From positions 839,407 through 903,406 of the forward strand of contig NZ_LMDB01000012.1 in assembly GCF_001425005.1 (NCBI RefSeq): 64,000 nt of DNA. The letters run 5' to 3'. The position numbers and the translations under genes are program-made. Below, piece after piece: positions 1-9,088 of this stretch (its first letter is position 1; every line of letters begins with the position of its first letter). Under the pieces are notes generated by a model that saw nothing but the letters and a program-made list of their open reading frames with translations, did not search any database and had not been told where the DNA came from. The DNA is from Duganella sp. Root336D2 (lineage in GTDB: Bacteria; Pseudomonadota; Gammaproteobacteria; Burkholderiales; Burkholderiaceae_D).

Positions 1-408
1 CTGCAGAACCAGCGCACCGGCAAGAAGGCCGGCATGAACTCCATCCAGCCTTACAAGGCCACCGCGAGCCTGGCCTGGGACGACCCGCAAAAGCGGGGTG
101 GCGCCGCGCTGACGGCTTTCCATACGCGCGGCAAGCAGGCGGAGCCTGAGGTTGCTGCGGCCCAGGCGCAGCCGGCAGCATATTTCGCCGTGCCCTCCGC
201 CACTGTTGTCGACCTGGCCGGCTACTGGAAGATCGGCAAGCACGCAGAGCTGAACGCCGGCATCTACAACCTGGGCGACAAGAAGTACTGGGATTACGCC
301 GCCGTGCGCACGCTGGCCGCCGGCACCACGGCCATCGCACAGGCCGAGATCGAACGCCAGGCTCGCCCTGGCCGCCACCTGGCAGTCAATTTCAAACTGA
401 CGTACTGA
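1..408 (+). CDS. TonB-dependent heme/hemoglobin receptor, C-terminal part
   Basis: The gene is open from base 1 and ends at 408, so only the last ~135 residues are present. They look like the final strands of an outer-membrane beta-barrel: a strand with the phrase NLGDKKYWDY, typical of the hemoglobin/transferrin/lactoferrin receptor family, and a C-terminal aromatic residue (FKLTY) as required for insertion by the BAM complex. A HemS-type heme protein follows 13 bases downstream on the same strand, which supports heme as the substrate. The plug domain and TonB box lie outside the window, so the exact ligand cannot be judged. Confidence 0.8.
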   Translation: MQNQRTGKKAGMNSIQPYKATASLAWDDPQKRGGAALTAFHTRGKQAEPEVAAAQAQPAAYFAVPSATVVDLAGYWKIGKHAELNAGIYNLGDKKYWDYAAVRTLAAGTTAIAQAEIERQARPGRHLAVNFKLTY

Positions 409-421
409 TAAGGAGAAGAAT

Positions 422-1552
422 ATGAAGACGAAGAAGATTTATGCATTGCTGGTACTGACTGGCCTCATCGCAATCGCAGCCGGCACCGTGAGCGCAGCGT
501 CGCCGGCCACTTCGCTGGCGGACCGGTGGAATACACTGCGCGCCGAGCAGCCGAAGCTGCAGATCCGCGATGCGGCGCGCACGCTGGGCAGCTCTGAAGC
601 GGAGCTGCTGGCAACAGGTCTCGGCAAGACAGTGACGCGGCTATCGGATGCGGAATACGCGGTGAACGACATCATGATCCGTGCGCTGGACCTGGGCACT
701 GTGCTGGCGCTGACCCGCAATGAAAACGGCGTGCTGGAGCGCACCGGCGTAGCAACCAGGGCCAAGCCGGAATCGTTCACCGACAAGGAGCGCTTGCGCG
801 CGGTGGCTGGCGGCTACCTGGGTGGCGAGATCGACATGCGCTTCCACTTCGCCAACTGGAAGCATGCGTTTGCGGTGGTTCAGCCGGGGCGCGATGGCAC
901 GACCAGCCGCAGCCTGCAGTTCTTTGACGCGCAAGGTAAAGCCGCGCACAAAGTCTATGTGAGGAGCGAGGCAGGCGTGGCGGTATTCGACAAGATCGTG
1001 GCGGACTTCAAGCATCCGCAGCAGGCGGGCGACCTGAAGATTGTTGCCGCCGCGCCGAAAACACCGGAACTGTCCGACAGCGCAATTGACGTCAAAGAGT
1101 TCCAGCTCGCGTGGAAGGAGATGACTGATGTGCACCAGTTCAACCGCATCGTCAGCGAGTTCAAGCTGACCCGCGAGCAGGCGATGCGCCTGGCGCCGCA
1201 AGGCGTGGTGCAGAAGACCGGTCCGCAGGCGCTGCGCAAGCTGCTCGATGAGTCGGCGAAGCAGCAGATGCCGATCATGGCCTTCCTGGGGAATGGGGCG
1301 GCAACGCAGATTTACAGCGGCAAGATCGCCAAGACGGCTGTCAGCGGCGACTGGTACAACGTGCTGGATCCGGAGTTCAACCTGCACATTCGCGAAAGTG
1401 CGTTGAAGAGCGGCTACGTGGTGCAGCGCGCGGGTGTAACGTCGGTCGAGTTCTTCGACAAGGATGGCGAGCTGGTGGTGACGTTCTTCGGCGTGCGCGA
1501 GCGCGCAAAACCGCAAACGCAAGCGTGGGTGGATCTGACGCGCAGTCTTTAA
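422..1552 (+). CDS. hmuS: HemS/HmuS-type heme-binding (hemin-degrading) protein with a signal peptide
   Basis: 376 residues with the two tandem HemS/ChuS halves. The first starts near residue 32 (DRWNTLRAEQPKLQIRDAA) and the second near residue 237 (MTDVHQF). The conserved axial histidine of the family is present (AAHKVY, His176). Family members bind heme in the cytoplasm and several degrade it or hand it on. Here a strong ribosome site (aaggagaa) sits just before the ATG at 422, and the first ~26 residues form a classical signal peptide: MKTKK, a hydrophobic stretch, then VSA-A. No internal ATG precedes the conserved domain, so the leader looks genuine. It lies 13 bases after the heme receptor and is probably cotranscribed. 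Export to the periplasm is inferred. Confidence 0.85.
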   Translation: MKTKKIYALLVLTGLIAIAAGTVSAASPATSLADRWNTLRAEQPKLQIRDAARTLGSSEAELLATGLGKTVTRLSDAEYAVNDIMIRALDLGTVLALTRNENGVLERTGVATRAKPESFTDKERLRAVAGGYLGGEIDMRFHFANWKHAFAVVQPGRDGTTSRSLQFFDAQGKAAHKVYVRSEAGVAVFDKIVADFKHPQQAGDLKIVAAAPKTPELSDSAIDVKEFQLAWKEMTDVHQFNRIVSEFKLTREQAMRLAPQGVVQKTGPQALRKLLDESAKQQMPIMAFLGNGAATQIYSGKIAKTAVSGDWYNVLDPEFNLHIRESALKSGYVVQRAGVTSVEFFDKDGELVVTFFGVRERAKPQTQAWVDLTRSL

Positions 1553-1563
1553 TTGCAGTTGAG

Positions 1564-1606
1564 CCCGTGTCACACCATGGGGTGTGACCCCATGGTGTGA
1601 CACGGG
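1564..1606. repeat. Perfect long palindrome (20-bp arms, 3-base loop)
   Basis: Bases 1564-1583 are the exact reverse complement of 1587-1606, separated only by gtg. It sits between the convergent hmuS and hslO genes. No T-tract follows on either strand, so it is not a standard intrinsic terminator, although a stem this strong may block readthrough. The core (ggggtgtgacccc) resembles the GGGTCTGACCC cores of the larger element at 11.2-11.5 kb. That suggests a REP-like dispersed palindrome rather than a site private to this locus. Confidence 0.8.
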
Positions 1607-1617
1607 CCGGGCTGTGG

Positions 1618-2565
1618 TTAGTGCTTGGCTTCGGAACCGTGGATCAGGGCTTCGGCGGGGGCGTCGGTGACGAAGAGCTGGGCGCAGTCGACGGCGTCGT
1701 ATTCGTAGTGCTTGCCGCAGAAGTCGCAGTTGATGCCCAGCTTGCCTTGTTCGGACAGGGCGTCTTCCACTTCCTGCTGGCCCAGCATCTTGAGCATATT
1801 GCCTACCTTCTCGCGCGTGCAGGAGCAGTGGAACGTTGGATGCAGCGGCTCGAACACGCGCAGGGTCTCTTCCCAGAACAGGCGCTTTTGCAGTTCCTCG
1901 ATGCCGTGCTCCAGCATCTCCGCTTCCTTCAGCGTATCGCCCAGCATGCCCACCCGGGTCCAGGTTTCCTGCGCCACTTCGGCAGCGTGCGCAGTCGCTT
2001 CCGCTTTGCCGCCATGCAGCGGCAATTTTTGCAGCAGCAGGCCGCGCGAAACTTCATCGTTGGCTGCCAGCCACAGCTTGGTGTCGAGCTGCTCGGAGCG
2101 CAGCATGTAGTGCTCGATCACGGTCGCGACGTCTTCACCGTCCAGCGGCACGATGCCCTGGTAAGGCTGCTGGCCAGGCACCTTCTCGGCTGGGTCCAGC
2201 GTGATCACGAAACGTCCTTGGCCCTGTGCGTTGACCAGCGCCTGCAGGCCCGCGTCTTCCGCAATTGCGAATTCCGAATTCATCTTGGCGGTGGCACGTA
2301 CGCGCAGGTCGGAATCGCATTCCACCACCAGCAGGCGCACCGGGCCGTCGCCATGCAACTGCATGATCAGCGAGCCGTTGAACTTGAGGTTGGCCGACAG
2401 CAGCGCGGCCGCCGACACCATTTGTCCCAGCAGGCGTTTGACGGCAACCGGGTAGTGGTGGCGAGCCACGATTTCGCGCCAGGTGGCGGAAATGTCGACC
2501 AGCTCACCGCGCACGGCGGCATCTTCGAAAACAAACTTCTGCAGGGTATCCGGGGTGTTCGTCAT
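1618..2565 (-). CDS. hslO: Hsp33 redox-regulated chaperone
   Basis: 315 residues when started at the ATG ending at 2565 (MTNTPDTLQKF); the frame is open further upstream but runs into the neighbouring gene. Hsp33 is a cytoplasmic holdase activated by oxidative unfolding. The zinc redox switch is intact: Cys247-x-Cys249 (HCSC) and Cys280-x2-Cys283 (CDFC), spaced as in the family. It lies 5 bases downstream of the gamma-carbonic-anhydrase-like gene and is probably cotranscribed with it. Confidence 0.95.
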   Translation of the reverse strand: MTNTPDTLQKFVFEDAAVRGELVDISATWREIVARHHYPVAVKRLLGQMVSAAALLSANLKFNGSLIMQLHGDGPVRLLVVECDSDLRVRATAKMNSEFAIAEDAGLQALVNAQGQGRFVITLDPAEKVPGQQPYQGIVPLDGEDVATVIEHYMLRSEQLDTKLWLAANDEVSRGLLLQKLPLHGGKAEATAHAAEVAQETWTRVGMLGDTLKEAEMLEHGIEELQKRLFWEETLRVFEPLHPTFHCSCTREKVGNMLKMLGQQEVEDALSEQGKLGINCDFCGKHYEYDAVDCAQLFVTDAPAEALIHGSEAKH

Positions 2566-2570
2566 TGTTT

Positions 2571-3095
2571 TTATCCAATCTTTTTCAGTTGCGACTTGAA
2601 CAGCTGGCCACGTTTGACATAGCTGTCGGCGCTGCCCACCAGGCGCGCCACGTCTTCCGCTGTCAGCTGGCGCACTACCTTGGCAGGTACGCCGACGATC
2701 AGCGAGTTGTCGGGGAATTCCTTGCCCTCGGTGACCAGGGCGCCGGCGCCGACCAGGCAACCCTTGCCGATCCTGGCGCCGTTCAGGACCACGGCCTGGA
2801 TGCCGATCAGCGAGCCGTCGCCGATAGTGCAGCCATGCAGCATGGCCTGGTGGCCGATGGTCACATCCTTGCCCACCGTGAGCGGGTAGCCCATGTCGGT
2901 GTGCATTACCGTGCCTTCCTGCACATTACTGTTTTCACCAATTGTGATGCGCTCGTTATCGCCGCGGATGGTTGCACCGAACCAGACGGAGCTGTTCGCT
3001 TGCAATGTCACCTTGCCGATCAAGGTCGCATTCTCCGCCACGAAAGCGGAAGCATCAATCTCTGGCGCGTGTTCGCCAAGCTGGTAAATTGTCAT
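2571..3095 (-). CDS. Gamma-carbonic-anhydrase-family hexapeptide-repeat protein (YrdA/PaaY-like)
   Basis: 174 residues of left-handed beta-helix hexapeptide repeats. The three zinc-ligand histidines of the gamma-carbonic anhydrase family are visible: His65 (VMHTD), His82 and His87 (GHQAMLH). Many bacterial members are short and have weak or unknown activity, so the reaction is uncertain. First gene of a two-gene minus-strand operon with hslO. Confidence 0.85.
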   Translation of the reverse strand: MTIYQLGEHAPEIDASAFVAENATLIGKVTLQANSSVWFGATIRGDNERITIGENSNVQEGTVMHTDMGYPLTVGKDVTIGHQAMLHGCTIGDGSLIGIQAVVLNGARIGKGCLVGAGALVTEGKEFPDNSLIVGVPAKVVRQLTAEDVARLVGSADSYVKRGQLFKSQLKKIG

Positions 3096-3198
3096 GGACG
3101 GTCCGGTAAGGGGGAGGGGAAGTGGCGCTATTGTACGTCAAGCAGATTTTAGAACGGTCGTGCTATTATTCTGATTCACCCATTTTAAGGCAGGCGCC

Positions 3199-4074
3199 AT
3201 GATTCCATCCCGTTCCGAGTTCATCGATGTGCGCGGCAAGCGCACCCACGTGCTGCACTGGGGCCGCGAAGGCGCGCCCAAGGTCTTCATGGTGCATGGC
3301 TGGATGGACGTGGGCGCCAGCTTCCAGTTCGTGGTCGATTGCCTGAAGGGCGACTGGCATGTGATCGCCCCGGACTGGCGCGGTTTCGGCCTGACCGAGC
3401 GCAATGGCACGGATACTTACTGGTTCCCCGACTATGTGGCCGACCTGGACGCCATCCTGCGCCATTACCAGCCGGAGGGCGAGGTCAACCTGCTGGGCCA
3501 TAGCATGGGCGGCAATGTTGTCAGTTTGTACGCAGGGGTGCGCCCGGAGCGCATCCGCCGCCTGATCAACCTGGAGGGCTTCGGCCTGAAGGCAACCGTG
3601 CCGCAGCAGGCGCCGTCGCGCATGCGCAAGTGGCTGGACGAACTGCTGGTGGAGCCGGAAATGCGCACCTACGATTCGCAGGCTGCCGTCGCCGCCCGCC
3701 TGCAAAAGACCAATCCGCGCCTGTCCGACGAGCGGGCCGCGTTCCTTGCCAGCCATTGGTCGGCGCAAAACGCCGATGGCCGCTGGGAGATCCTGGGCGA
3801 CCCGGTGCATAAGCGTCCGGGGCCTTCGCTATATCGCGTGGAGGAAGTGCTGGCCTGCTGGAAGAAGATCACGGCGCCGGTGCTGTGGGTGGAAGCGGAA
3901 GACACCAATATGTGGCTGTGGATGGGCCCCAAGGACGAGGCGCGCGCCGAAATCAATCGCCGCCTGGGCCACCTGGCCAAGGTCACGCCGAAAATGATGC
4001 CCGACGCCGGCCATATGCTGCACCACGACCAGCCGGAAATGCTGGCGCAAATGCTGGAGGAATTCCTGGCCTGA
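3199..4074 (+). CDS. Alpha/beta-fold hydrolase
   Basis: 291 residues, full-length alpha/beta hydrolase. Seen: an oxyanion-type motif at His33-Gly34 (VHGW), nucleophile elbow GHSMGG with Ser102, a WVEAED acidic strand near residue 235, and a likely catalytic histidine at residue 272 (DAGHMLHHDQPE). No signal peptide, so cytoplasmic. The substrate cannot be deduced; haloalkane/epoxide hydrolase-like and esterase-like proteins share these features. Confidence 0.85.
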   Translation: MIPSRSEFIDVRGKRTHVLHWGREGAPKVFMVHGWMDVGASFQFVVDCLKGDWHVIAPDWRGFGLTERNGTDTYWFPDYVADLDAILRHYQPEGEVNLLGHSMGGNVVSLYAGVRPERIRRLINLEGFGLKATVPQQAPSRMRKWLDELLVEPEMRTYDSQAAVAARLQKTNPRLSDERAAFLASHWSAQNADGRWEILGDPVHKRPGPSLYRVEEVLACWKKITAPVLWVEAEDTNMWLWMGPKDEARAEINRRLGHLAKVTPKMMPDAGHMLHHDQPEMLAQMLEEFLA

Positions 4075-4116
4075 GCTTTCAGCGTACAATGAAAGCTTCG
4101 CAATATTGCAACCTGT

Positions 4117-4950
4117 ATGCTGAACGTAGATCTCCATTGCCATTCGAACGTGTCCGACGGCGTGCTGCCCCCTGCGGCAGTGGCCGAGCATGCCCACAAG
4201 GCGGGTGTGAATGTCTGGGCCCTGACTGACCACGATGAAGTTGGCGGCGTCGCTGCTGCGCGCGCGGCGGCGCAGCTTTACGGTATGCGCTTTGTGCCGG
4301 GCGTGGAGATTTCCATTACCTGGGCAAACGAGACGGTGCACATTGTCGGCCTGCAGGTCGATGAGAACAATGCCGGTTTGCTGAAAGGGCTGGAGGATAC
4401 CCGTTCGGGGCGCGACAACCGTGGCCGCGAAATCGGGCGCCAGCTGGAACTGGCCGGTATTCCGGGCGCCTACGAGGGTGCGCTGGAGTACGTCGACAAC
4501 CCTTCCCTGATGTCGCGCACGCACTTTGCCCGCTTCCTGGTGGAGCAGGGCGTTTGCGCGTCGGTGTCGGAAGTGTTCCGCAAGTACCTTGCGCCGGGCA
4601 AGCCTGGCTTTGTCGAGCATCGCTGGGCATCGTTGCAGGATGCCGTGGGCTGGATTCTCGGCGCTGGCGGGATTGCGGTGATTGCCCATCCGGGGCGCTA
4701 CAAGTTCACGCCGATGCAGGAAGGCGTGCTGTTCGACGAATTCAAGCAGCTCGGCGGGACGGCGATCGAGGTCGTGACCGGGTCGCATACGCCGGACCAG
4801 TATCCGAAGTACGCTAACCTGGCTAACAGCTACGGCTTTTTGGCCTCGCGCGGGACAGATTTCCACGCACCGGGCGAAGCAAGGGTTGATTTCCGCCTGC
4901 TGCCGCCATTGCCGGGCAATGTGACGCCGGTCTGGCATGACTGGTTCTGA
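4117..4950 (+). CDS. yciV: PHP-domain phosphoesterase (YciV/RNase AM type)
   Basis: 277 residues. The N-terminus has the PHP metal site DLHCHSNVSDG (His7, His9, Asp14) and LTDHDE (Asp38-His39-Asp40), with further His-containing strands (AHPGRYKF, GTDFHAPG). This matches the YciV family, which removes phosphate from 3',5'-nucleoside bisphosphates and trims RNA 5' ends. It begins 42 bases after the hydrolase gene. Confidence 0.85.
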   Translation: MLNVDLHCHSNVSDGVLPPAAVAEHAHKAGVNVWALTDHDEVGGVAAARAAAQLYGMRFVPGVEISITWANETVHIVGLQVDENNAGLLKGLEDTRSGRDNRGREIGRQLELAGIPGAYEGALEYVDNPSLMSRTHFARFLVEQGVCASVSEVFRKYLAPGKPGFVEHRWASLQDAVGWILGAGGIAVIAHPGRYKFTPMQEGVLFDEFKQLGGTAIEVVTGSHTPDQYPKYANLANSYGFLASRGTDFHAPGEARVDFRLLPPLPGNVTPVWHDWF

Positions 4951-5019
4951 CCGGGGACTTGTAAAACCCTGCTGCCGGCCATAGATTAACGTTCGGTAAA
5001 GCTGACCGGAGGCCGCTCT

Positions 5020-5889
5020 ATGAAACGCATCATCCTGTTCATTGCCACCAACCTGGCGGTTGTCGTGGTGCTCTCGATTGTCCTGTCCCTTCTGGGTATC
5101 GGACGGCCTGGCTCGGGGACGAGCATGGGCGGCTTGCTGGCGTTTTCCGTGGTAGTCGGCTTTACCGGCTCCATCATTTCGCTGCTGATGTCCAAGCCGA
5201 TGGCCAAGTGGTCGACCGGAGCGCGCGTGATCGAGCAGCCGCAGAATTCGACCGAGCAGTGGCTGGTTGGCACGGTGCACGCGCTGGCCGACAAGGCTGG
5301 TATCGGCCGTCCGGAAGTCGCAGTGTACGAGGGCGACGCCAATGCTTTCGCGACGGGCGCTTTCAAGAACGATGCGCTGGTGGCGGTGTCGAGCGGCTTG
5401 CTGCAGTCGATGAACAAGGAAGAGGTCGAGGCTGTGCTGGGCCACGAGGTGGCGCACATCGCCAACGGCGACATGGTGACGTTGACCCTGATCCAGGGCG
5501 TGGTGAATACCTTCGTGGTGTTCCTGGCCCGTATCGTCGGTTCGGTGGTCGATGGTATGCTGAACAAGGATGAGGAGCGCCGTGGCCCGGGCATTGGCTA
5601 CATGGTCACCGTCTTCGTATGCGAACTGCTGTTTGGCCTGATTGCCTCGATGATTGTTGCCTGGTTCTCGCGCCAGCGTGAATTCCGCGCCGACGCGGGC
5701 TCGGCGCGCTTGCTGGGCTCCACGGTGCCGATGCAGCATGCCCTGGCGCGCCTTGGCGGCGTGCATCCGGGCGAACTGCCGCAAGGGATGGCGGCATCCG
5801 GCATCACCTCGCCGAGTGGCTGGGCGGCGCTGTTCTCCAGCCATCCTCCGATTGAAGAACGCATCGCAGCCTTGCAACAGCTACGTTAA
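5020..5889 (+). CDS. htpX: Membrane zinc metalloprotease HtpX
   Basis: 289 residues, typical HtpX length. N-terminal hydrophobic hairpin (residues ~4-60), zinc motif His142-Glu143-x-x-His146 ([11 protein letters not shown]), the downstream glutamate ligand at Glu221 (EFRADAGSA), and additional membrane segments around 160-210. HtpX degrades misfolded inner-membrane proteins and is usually stress-induced. A good ribosome site (ggagg) precedes the ATG. The next gene starts only 3 bases after the stop codon. Confidence 0.95.
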   Translation: MKRIILFIATNLAVVVVLSIVLSLLGIGRPGSGTSMGGLLAFSVVVGFTGSIISLLMSKPMAKWSTGARVIEQPQNSTEQWLVGTVHALADKAGIGRPEVAVYEGDANAFATGAFKNDALVAVSSGLLQSMNKEEVEAVLGHEVAHIANGDMVTLTLIQGVVNTFVVFLARIVGSVVDGMLNKDEERRGPGIGYMVTVFVCELLFGLIASMIVAWFSRQREFRADAGSARLLGSTVPMQHALARLGGVHPGELPQGMAASGITSPSGWAALFSSHPPIEERIAALQQLR

Positions 5890-5892
5890 AAC

Positions 5893-6516
5893 ATGACCCA
5901 ATTCTTCCAGGTACACCCGGACAATCCGCAGCTTCGGCTGATCAAGCAGGCGGCGCAGATCATTCATGGCGGCGGCATTGTCGCGCTGCCGACCGATTCC
6001 TGCTATGCGCTGGTGTGTCACCTGGACGACAAGGCGGCGGTGGAGAAGCTGCGCCGCATCCGTGGCATCGACGAGAAGCACCATCTGACGCTGCTGTGCC
6101 GCGACCTTAGTGAAATCGGCGTCTACGCCCGGGTCGACAACAAGCAATTCCGCCTGCTGAAAGCGACTACGCCGGGGCCGTACACCTTCATCCTGGAAGC
6201 GACGCGCTGCGTGCCGCGCCGCCTGTCGCACCCTTCGCGCAAAACCATCGGCCTGCGCGTGCCGCAAAACCCGATCACTGAAATGCTGATGGCCGAACTG
6301 GGCCAGCCGCTGCTCGGCACCACCCTGATCCTGCCGGGCGACGAAGAGCCGTTGACCGATCCCGACATCGTGCTGGAGCGCCTGTGCAAGCAGGTCGACC
6401 TGGTGATCGACGGCGGCGCCTGCAGCCTTGAACCCACCACCGTGGTGGACCTGACCGGCGACGAGCCGGAACTGGTCCGCGCCGGCCGCGGCGACCCCGC
6501 CGCCCTCGGCCTTTGA
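5893..6516 (+). CDS. yciO: YrdC/Sua5-domain protein, YciO type (threonylcarbamoyl-AMP synthase family)
   Basis: 207 residues covering the YrdC-like dsRNA-binding fold: GGIVALPTDSCYAL near residue 27, KTIGLRVPQNP near 116, and the C-terminal STVVDL-type strand (TTVVDLTGDEP). YrdC/Sua5 enzymes make threonylcarbamoyl-AMP for the tRNA t6A modification. The N-terminal MTQFFQVHPDNPQ and the lengths point to the YciO subgroup, whose activity is weaker or different. Packed between htpX and the M50 protease gene. Confidence 0.85.
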   Translation: MTQFFQVHPDNPQLRLIKQAAQIIHGGGIVALPTDSCYALVCHLDDKAAVEKLRRIRGIDEKHHLTLLCRDLSEIGVYARVDNKQFRLLKATTPGPYTFILEATRCVPRRLSHPSRKTIGLRVPQNPITEMLMAELGQPLLGTTLILPGDEEPLTDPDIVLERLCKQVDLVIDGGACSLEPTTVVDLTGDEPELVRAGRGDPAALGL

Positions 6517-6591
6517 CCCCTTTATTCATCGCACCGCCCGCGCAACAGGCACCCGGCGGGGCGGTCGAAGCCCTCTGATAGAATCCCAGTT

Positions 6592-7257
6592 ATGAACGAT
6601 TTTGACCAGGTTATCCGCAACATTGCGGTCTACGCGATTCCCGTCCTTTTTGCGATTTCCCTACACGAAGCTGCGCACGGTTACGTTGCCCGCTATTTTG
6701 GCGACAACACCGCTGAAAAGCTGGGTCGCCTGAGCCCAAACCCAATGCGGCATATCGACTTGTTCGGCACTATCATTTTGCCGATTCTTCTGTTGCTGTC
6801 GCCATTGAACATGGCATTCGGTTACGCCAAGCCGGTGCCGGTCGATTTCAACCGCCTGCGCAATCCGAAGAAGCAGATGGGCTTTGTGGCCGCCGCCGGC
6901 CCGGCCGCAAATTTTGCGATGGGACTGGGGTGGATGCTGTTGCTGGTGTTGATGATCAATTTTGGCGTGACGGAGCGCTTCTTCATTGAAGTGTGCCGGG
7001 CCGGTGTGATTGCCAATGCCGTCATGTGCGCCTTTAACCTGATCCCTATCCCACCGCTGGATGGCGGCCGTATTGTGACCTCATTGCTGCCTCGCGAGCT
7101 TGCGCACAAATTCGCCAGCATCGAGCGCCTGGGACCGTTCATCTTCATCGGCATTATCCTGCTGCTGAACACTGGTCCATTCCGCGCCATGGTCGGTGCT
7201 CTGGTGGGGATTGTGATGACCCTGATCGAACTGCCATTCCGACCATTCCTGAGCTGA
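6592..7257 (+). CDS. Site-2 protease family (M50) membrane metalloprotease
   Basis: 221 residues, polytopic. Zinc motif His25-Glu26-x-x-His29 (HEAAHGY) in the first membrane helix, and the third ligand in NLIPIPPLDGGR (Asp157). This is the compact M50B form without a PDZ domain, which cleaves within the membrane; its substrates are unknown. It starts 75 bases after the YciO-type gene and is 4 bases from trpS. Confidence 0.9.
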   Translation: MNDFDQVIRNIAVYAIPVLFAISLHEAAHGYVARYFGDNTAEKLGRLSPNPMRHIDLFGTIILPILLLLSPLNMAFGYAKPVPVDFNRLRNPKKQMGFVAAAGPAANFAMGLGWMLLLVLMINFGVTERFFIEVCRAGVIANAVMCAFNLIPIPPLDGGRIVTSLLPRELAHKFASIERLGPFIFIGIILLLNTGPFRAMVGALVGIVMTLIELPFRPFLS

Positions 7258-7261
7258 CACC

Positions 7262-8464
7262 ATGTACCCTGACCGCGTCGTCTCCGGCATGCGCCCGACG
7301 GGCAGCATGCACCTTGGCCACTACCACGGCGCCCTGAAGAACTGGATCAGGATGCAGTCCGAGCAGCCTTGCCTGTTCTTCGTGGCCGACTGGCACGCGC
7401 TGACCACGCATTACGACGACCCGTCCATCATCGAGAAATCGACCTGGGACATGCTGGTGGACTGGCTGGCGGCCGGCATCGACCCAACCCAGGCCACGCT
7501 GTTCATCCAGTCGAAAATCCCGGAGCACGCCGAGCTGCACCTGCTGCTGTCGATGGCCACCCCGCTGGGCTGGCTGGAACGGGTGCCGACCTACAAGGAC
7601 CAGATCGACAACCTGGCCAACAAGGACCTGCAGACCTACGGCTTCCTCGGCTACCCGCTGCTGCAGGCGGCCGACGTACTGATTTACCGCGCCAGCGAAG
7701 TGCCGGTGGGCGACGACCAGGTGCCGCATGTGGAAATGATGCGCGAGATCGCGCGCCGCTTTAACCACCTGTACGGCAAAGAGAAGGGCTTCGAGGAAAA
7801 GGCGCAGGATGCCGTCAAGAAGCTGGGCAGCAAACGCGCCAGGCTGTATCACGAACTGCGCACCGCCTACCAGCAGGAAGGCGACGATGCTGCACTGGAG
7901 CAGGCCAAGGCCATGCTGGATGATGCGCAGAACCTGTCGATGATCGACCGCGAGCGCCTGTTCGGCTACCTGGAAGGTGCACGCAAGCTGATCCTGGTCG
8001 AGCCGCAAGCCAGGCTGACCGAGGCCTCGCGCCTGCCGGGCCTCGATGGCCGCAAAATGTCGAAGAGCTACGGCAACGCGATTGCCCTGCGCGAAGACAA
8101 GGAATCGGTCACCAGGAAGGTACGCACCATGCCGACCGACCCGGCGCGCGTGCGCCGCACCGATGCCGGCGAACCGGAACGCTGCCCGGTCTGGCAATTC
8201 CACGTGGTGTATTCGGACGGCCCGACCCAGGAATGGGTGCAGAAGGGTTGCAGGTCGGCCGGCATCGGCTGCATCGAGTGCAAGCAGCCGGTGATTGACG
8301 CCATCGTCAAGGAGCAGGAGCCGATGCACGAGCGCGCGCAACCTTACCTGGACGACCCGTCCCTGGTGCGCGCCATCGTGGCGGATGGTAATGAAGCAGC
8401 GCGCAGGCTGGCGCAGGAAACCATGCGCGATGTGCGCGAAGCAATGGGAATGAGTTATGGCTGA
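7262..8464 (+). CDS. trpS: Tryptophan-tRNA ligase
   Basis: 400 residues. Class I signatures: the HIGH-like motif MHLGH (His17-x-Gly-His20) and KMSKS at residues 265-269. The ~60-residue insertion between the Rossmann fold and KMSKS (residues ~170-235) is the longer form seen in beta- and some gammaproteobacteria. It charges tRNA-Trp in the cytoplasm. The stop overlaps the start of the methyltransferase gene by 8 bases. Confidence 0.95.
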   Translation: MYPDRVVSGMRPTGSMHLGHYHGALKNWIRMQSEQPCLFFVADWHALTTHYDDPSIIEKSTWDMLVDWLAAGIDPTQATLFIQSKIPEHAELHLLLSMATPLGWLERVPTYKDQIDNLANKDLQTYGFLGYPLLQAADVLIYRASEVPVGDDQVPHVEMMREIARRFNHLYGKEKGFEEKAQDAVKKLGSKRARLYHELRTAYQQEGDDAALEQAKAMLDDAQNLSMIDRERLFGYLEGARKLILVEPQARLTEASRLPGLDGRKMSKSYGNAIALREDKESVTRKVRTMPTDPARVRRTDAGEPERCPVWQFHVVYSDGPTQEWVQKGCRSAGIGCIECKQPVIDAIVKEQEPMHERAQPYLDDPSLVRAIVADGNEAARRLAQETMRDVREAMGMSYG

Positions 8465-9014
8465 TGTTTTGACCCCACCCTCGGCCTGGGTGGAACGTTT
8501 TGCCCCGCTGGTACCAAACGGGGAAGTGCTGGACCTGGCTTGCGGCAGCGGGCGCCATTCGCGCCACCTGGTCGCGCTGGGCCATGCCGTGGTAGCGGTG
8601 GACCGCGACGCCGACGCGCTGGCTGCGGCTGCCGGCGCCGGTATTGTCACCAGCCAGATCGACCTGGAAGAGGAGGGCGCCTGCTGGCCCTTCGGTCCGG
8701 CGCGCTTTGCCGGCATCGTCGTCACCAACTACCTGCATCGCCCCTTGCTGGCGGACATGCTGGGCAGCCTGGCGCCGAACGGCATGCTGATTTATGAAAC
8801 CTTCGCCGACGGCAACGCCGCCTTCGGCAAACCATCCAATCCGGCCTTTTTGTTGCAGCCGGGAGAATTGCTGGAATTGGCTAGAATGCATGGGCTGCGT
8901 GTCATCGCATTCGAGGATGGCGTCGTTAATACGCCGAAACCGGCCATGGTGCAGAGGATTTGCGCCGTCAAAGGAGAGTTTCCAAGGGAGGCGGCGCTGT
9001 TGCCGTCATTTTGA
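8457..9014 (+). CDS. Class I SAM-dependent methyltransferase
   Basis: 185 residues, a minimal Rossmann methyltransferase. SAM motif I is [12 protein letters not shown] near residue 25, and the acidic end of strand 2 is VVAVDRD. There is no extra domain to indicate the substrate. The start overlaps the 3' end of trpS by 8 bases, so translation is probably coupled. Confidence 0.85.
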   Translation: MADVLTPPSAWVERFAPLVPNGEVLDLACGSGRHSRHLVALGHAVVAVDRDADALAAAAGAGIVTSQIDLEEEGACWPFGPARFAGIVVTNYLHRPLLADMLGSLAPNGMLIYETFADGNAAFGKPSNPAFLLQPGELLELARMHGLRVIAFEDGVVNTPKPAMVQRICAVKGEFPREAALLPSF

Positions 9015-9088
9015 GCGACCAAAATGCACCACGGGTGCAGGGTATGCTCTACAATCGTCGTTTTAATTCTTATTGCAATTGGTTTCCT

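Noticed and set aside
3829..5877. Open frame of 682 codons on the minus strand
   Set aside because: Runs antisense through three well-supported genes (hydrolase, yciV, htpX).
8960..9088. N-terminal extension of dapA
   Set aside because: Overlaps the methyltransferase end; the start at 9089 gives the exact family length and residue numbering.
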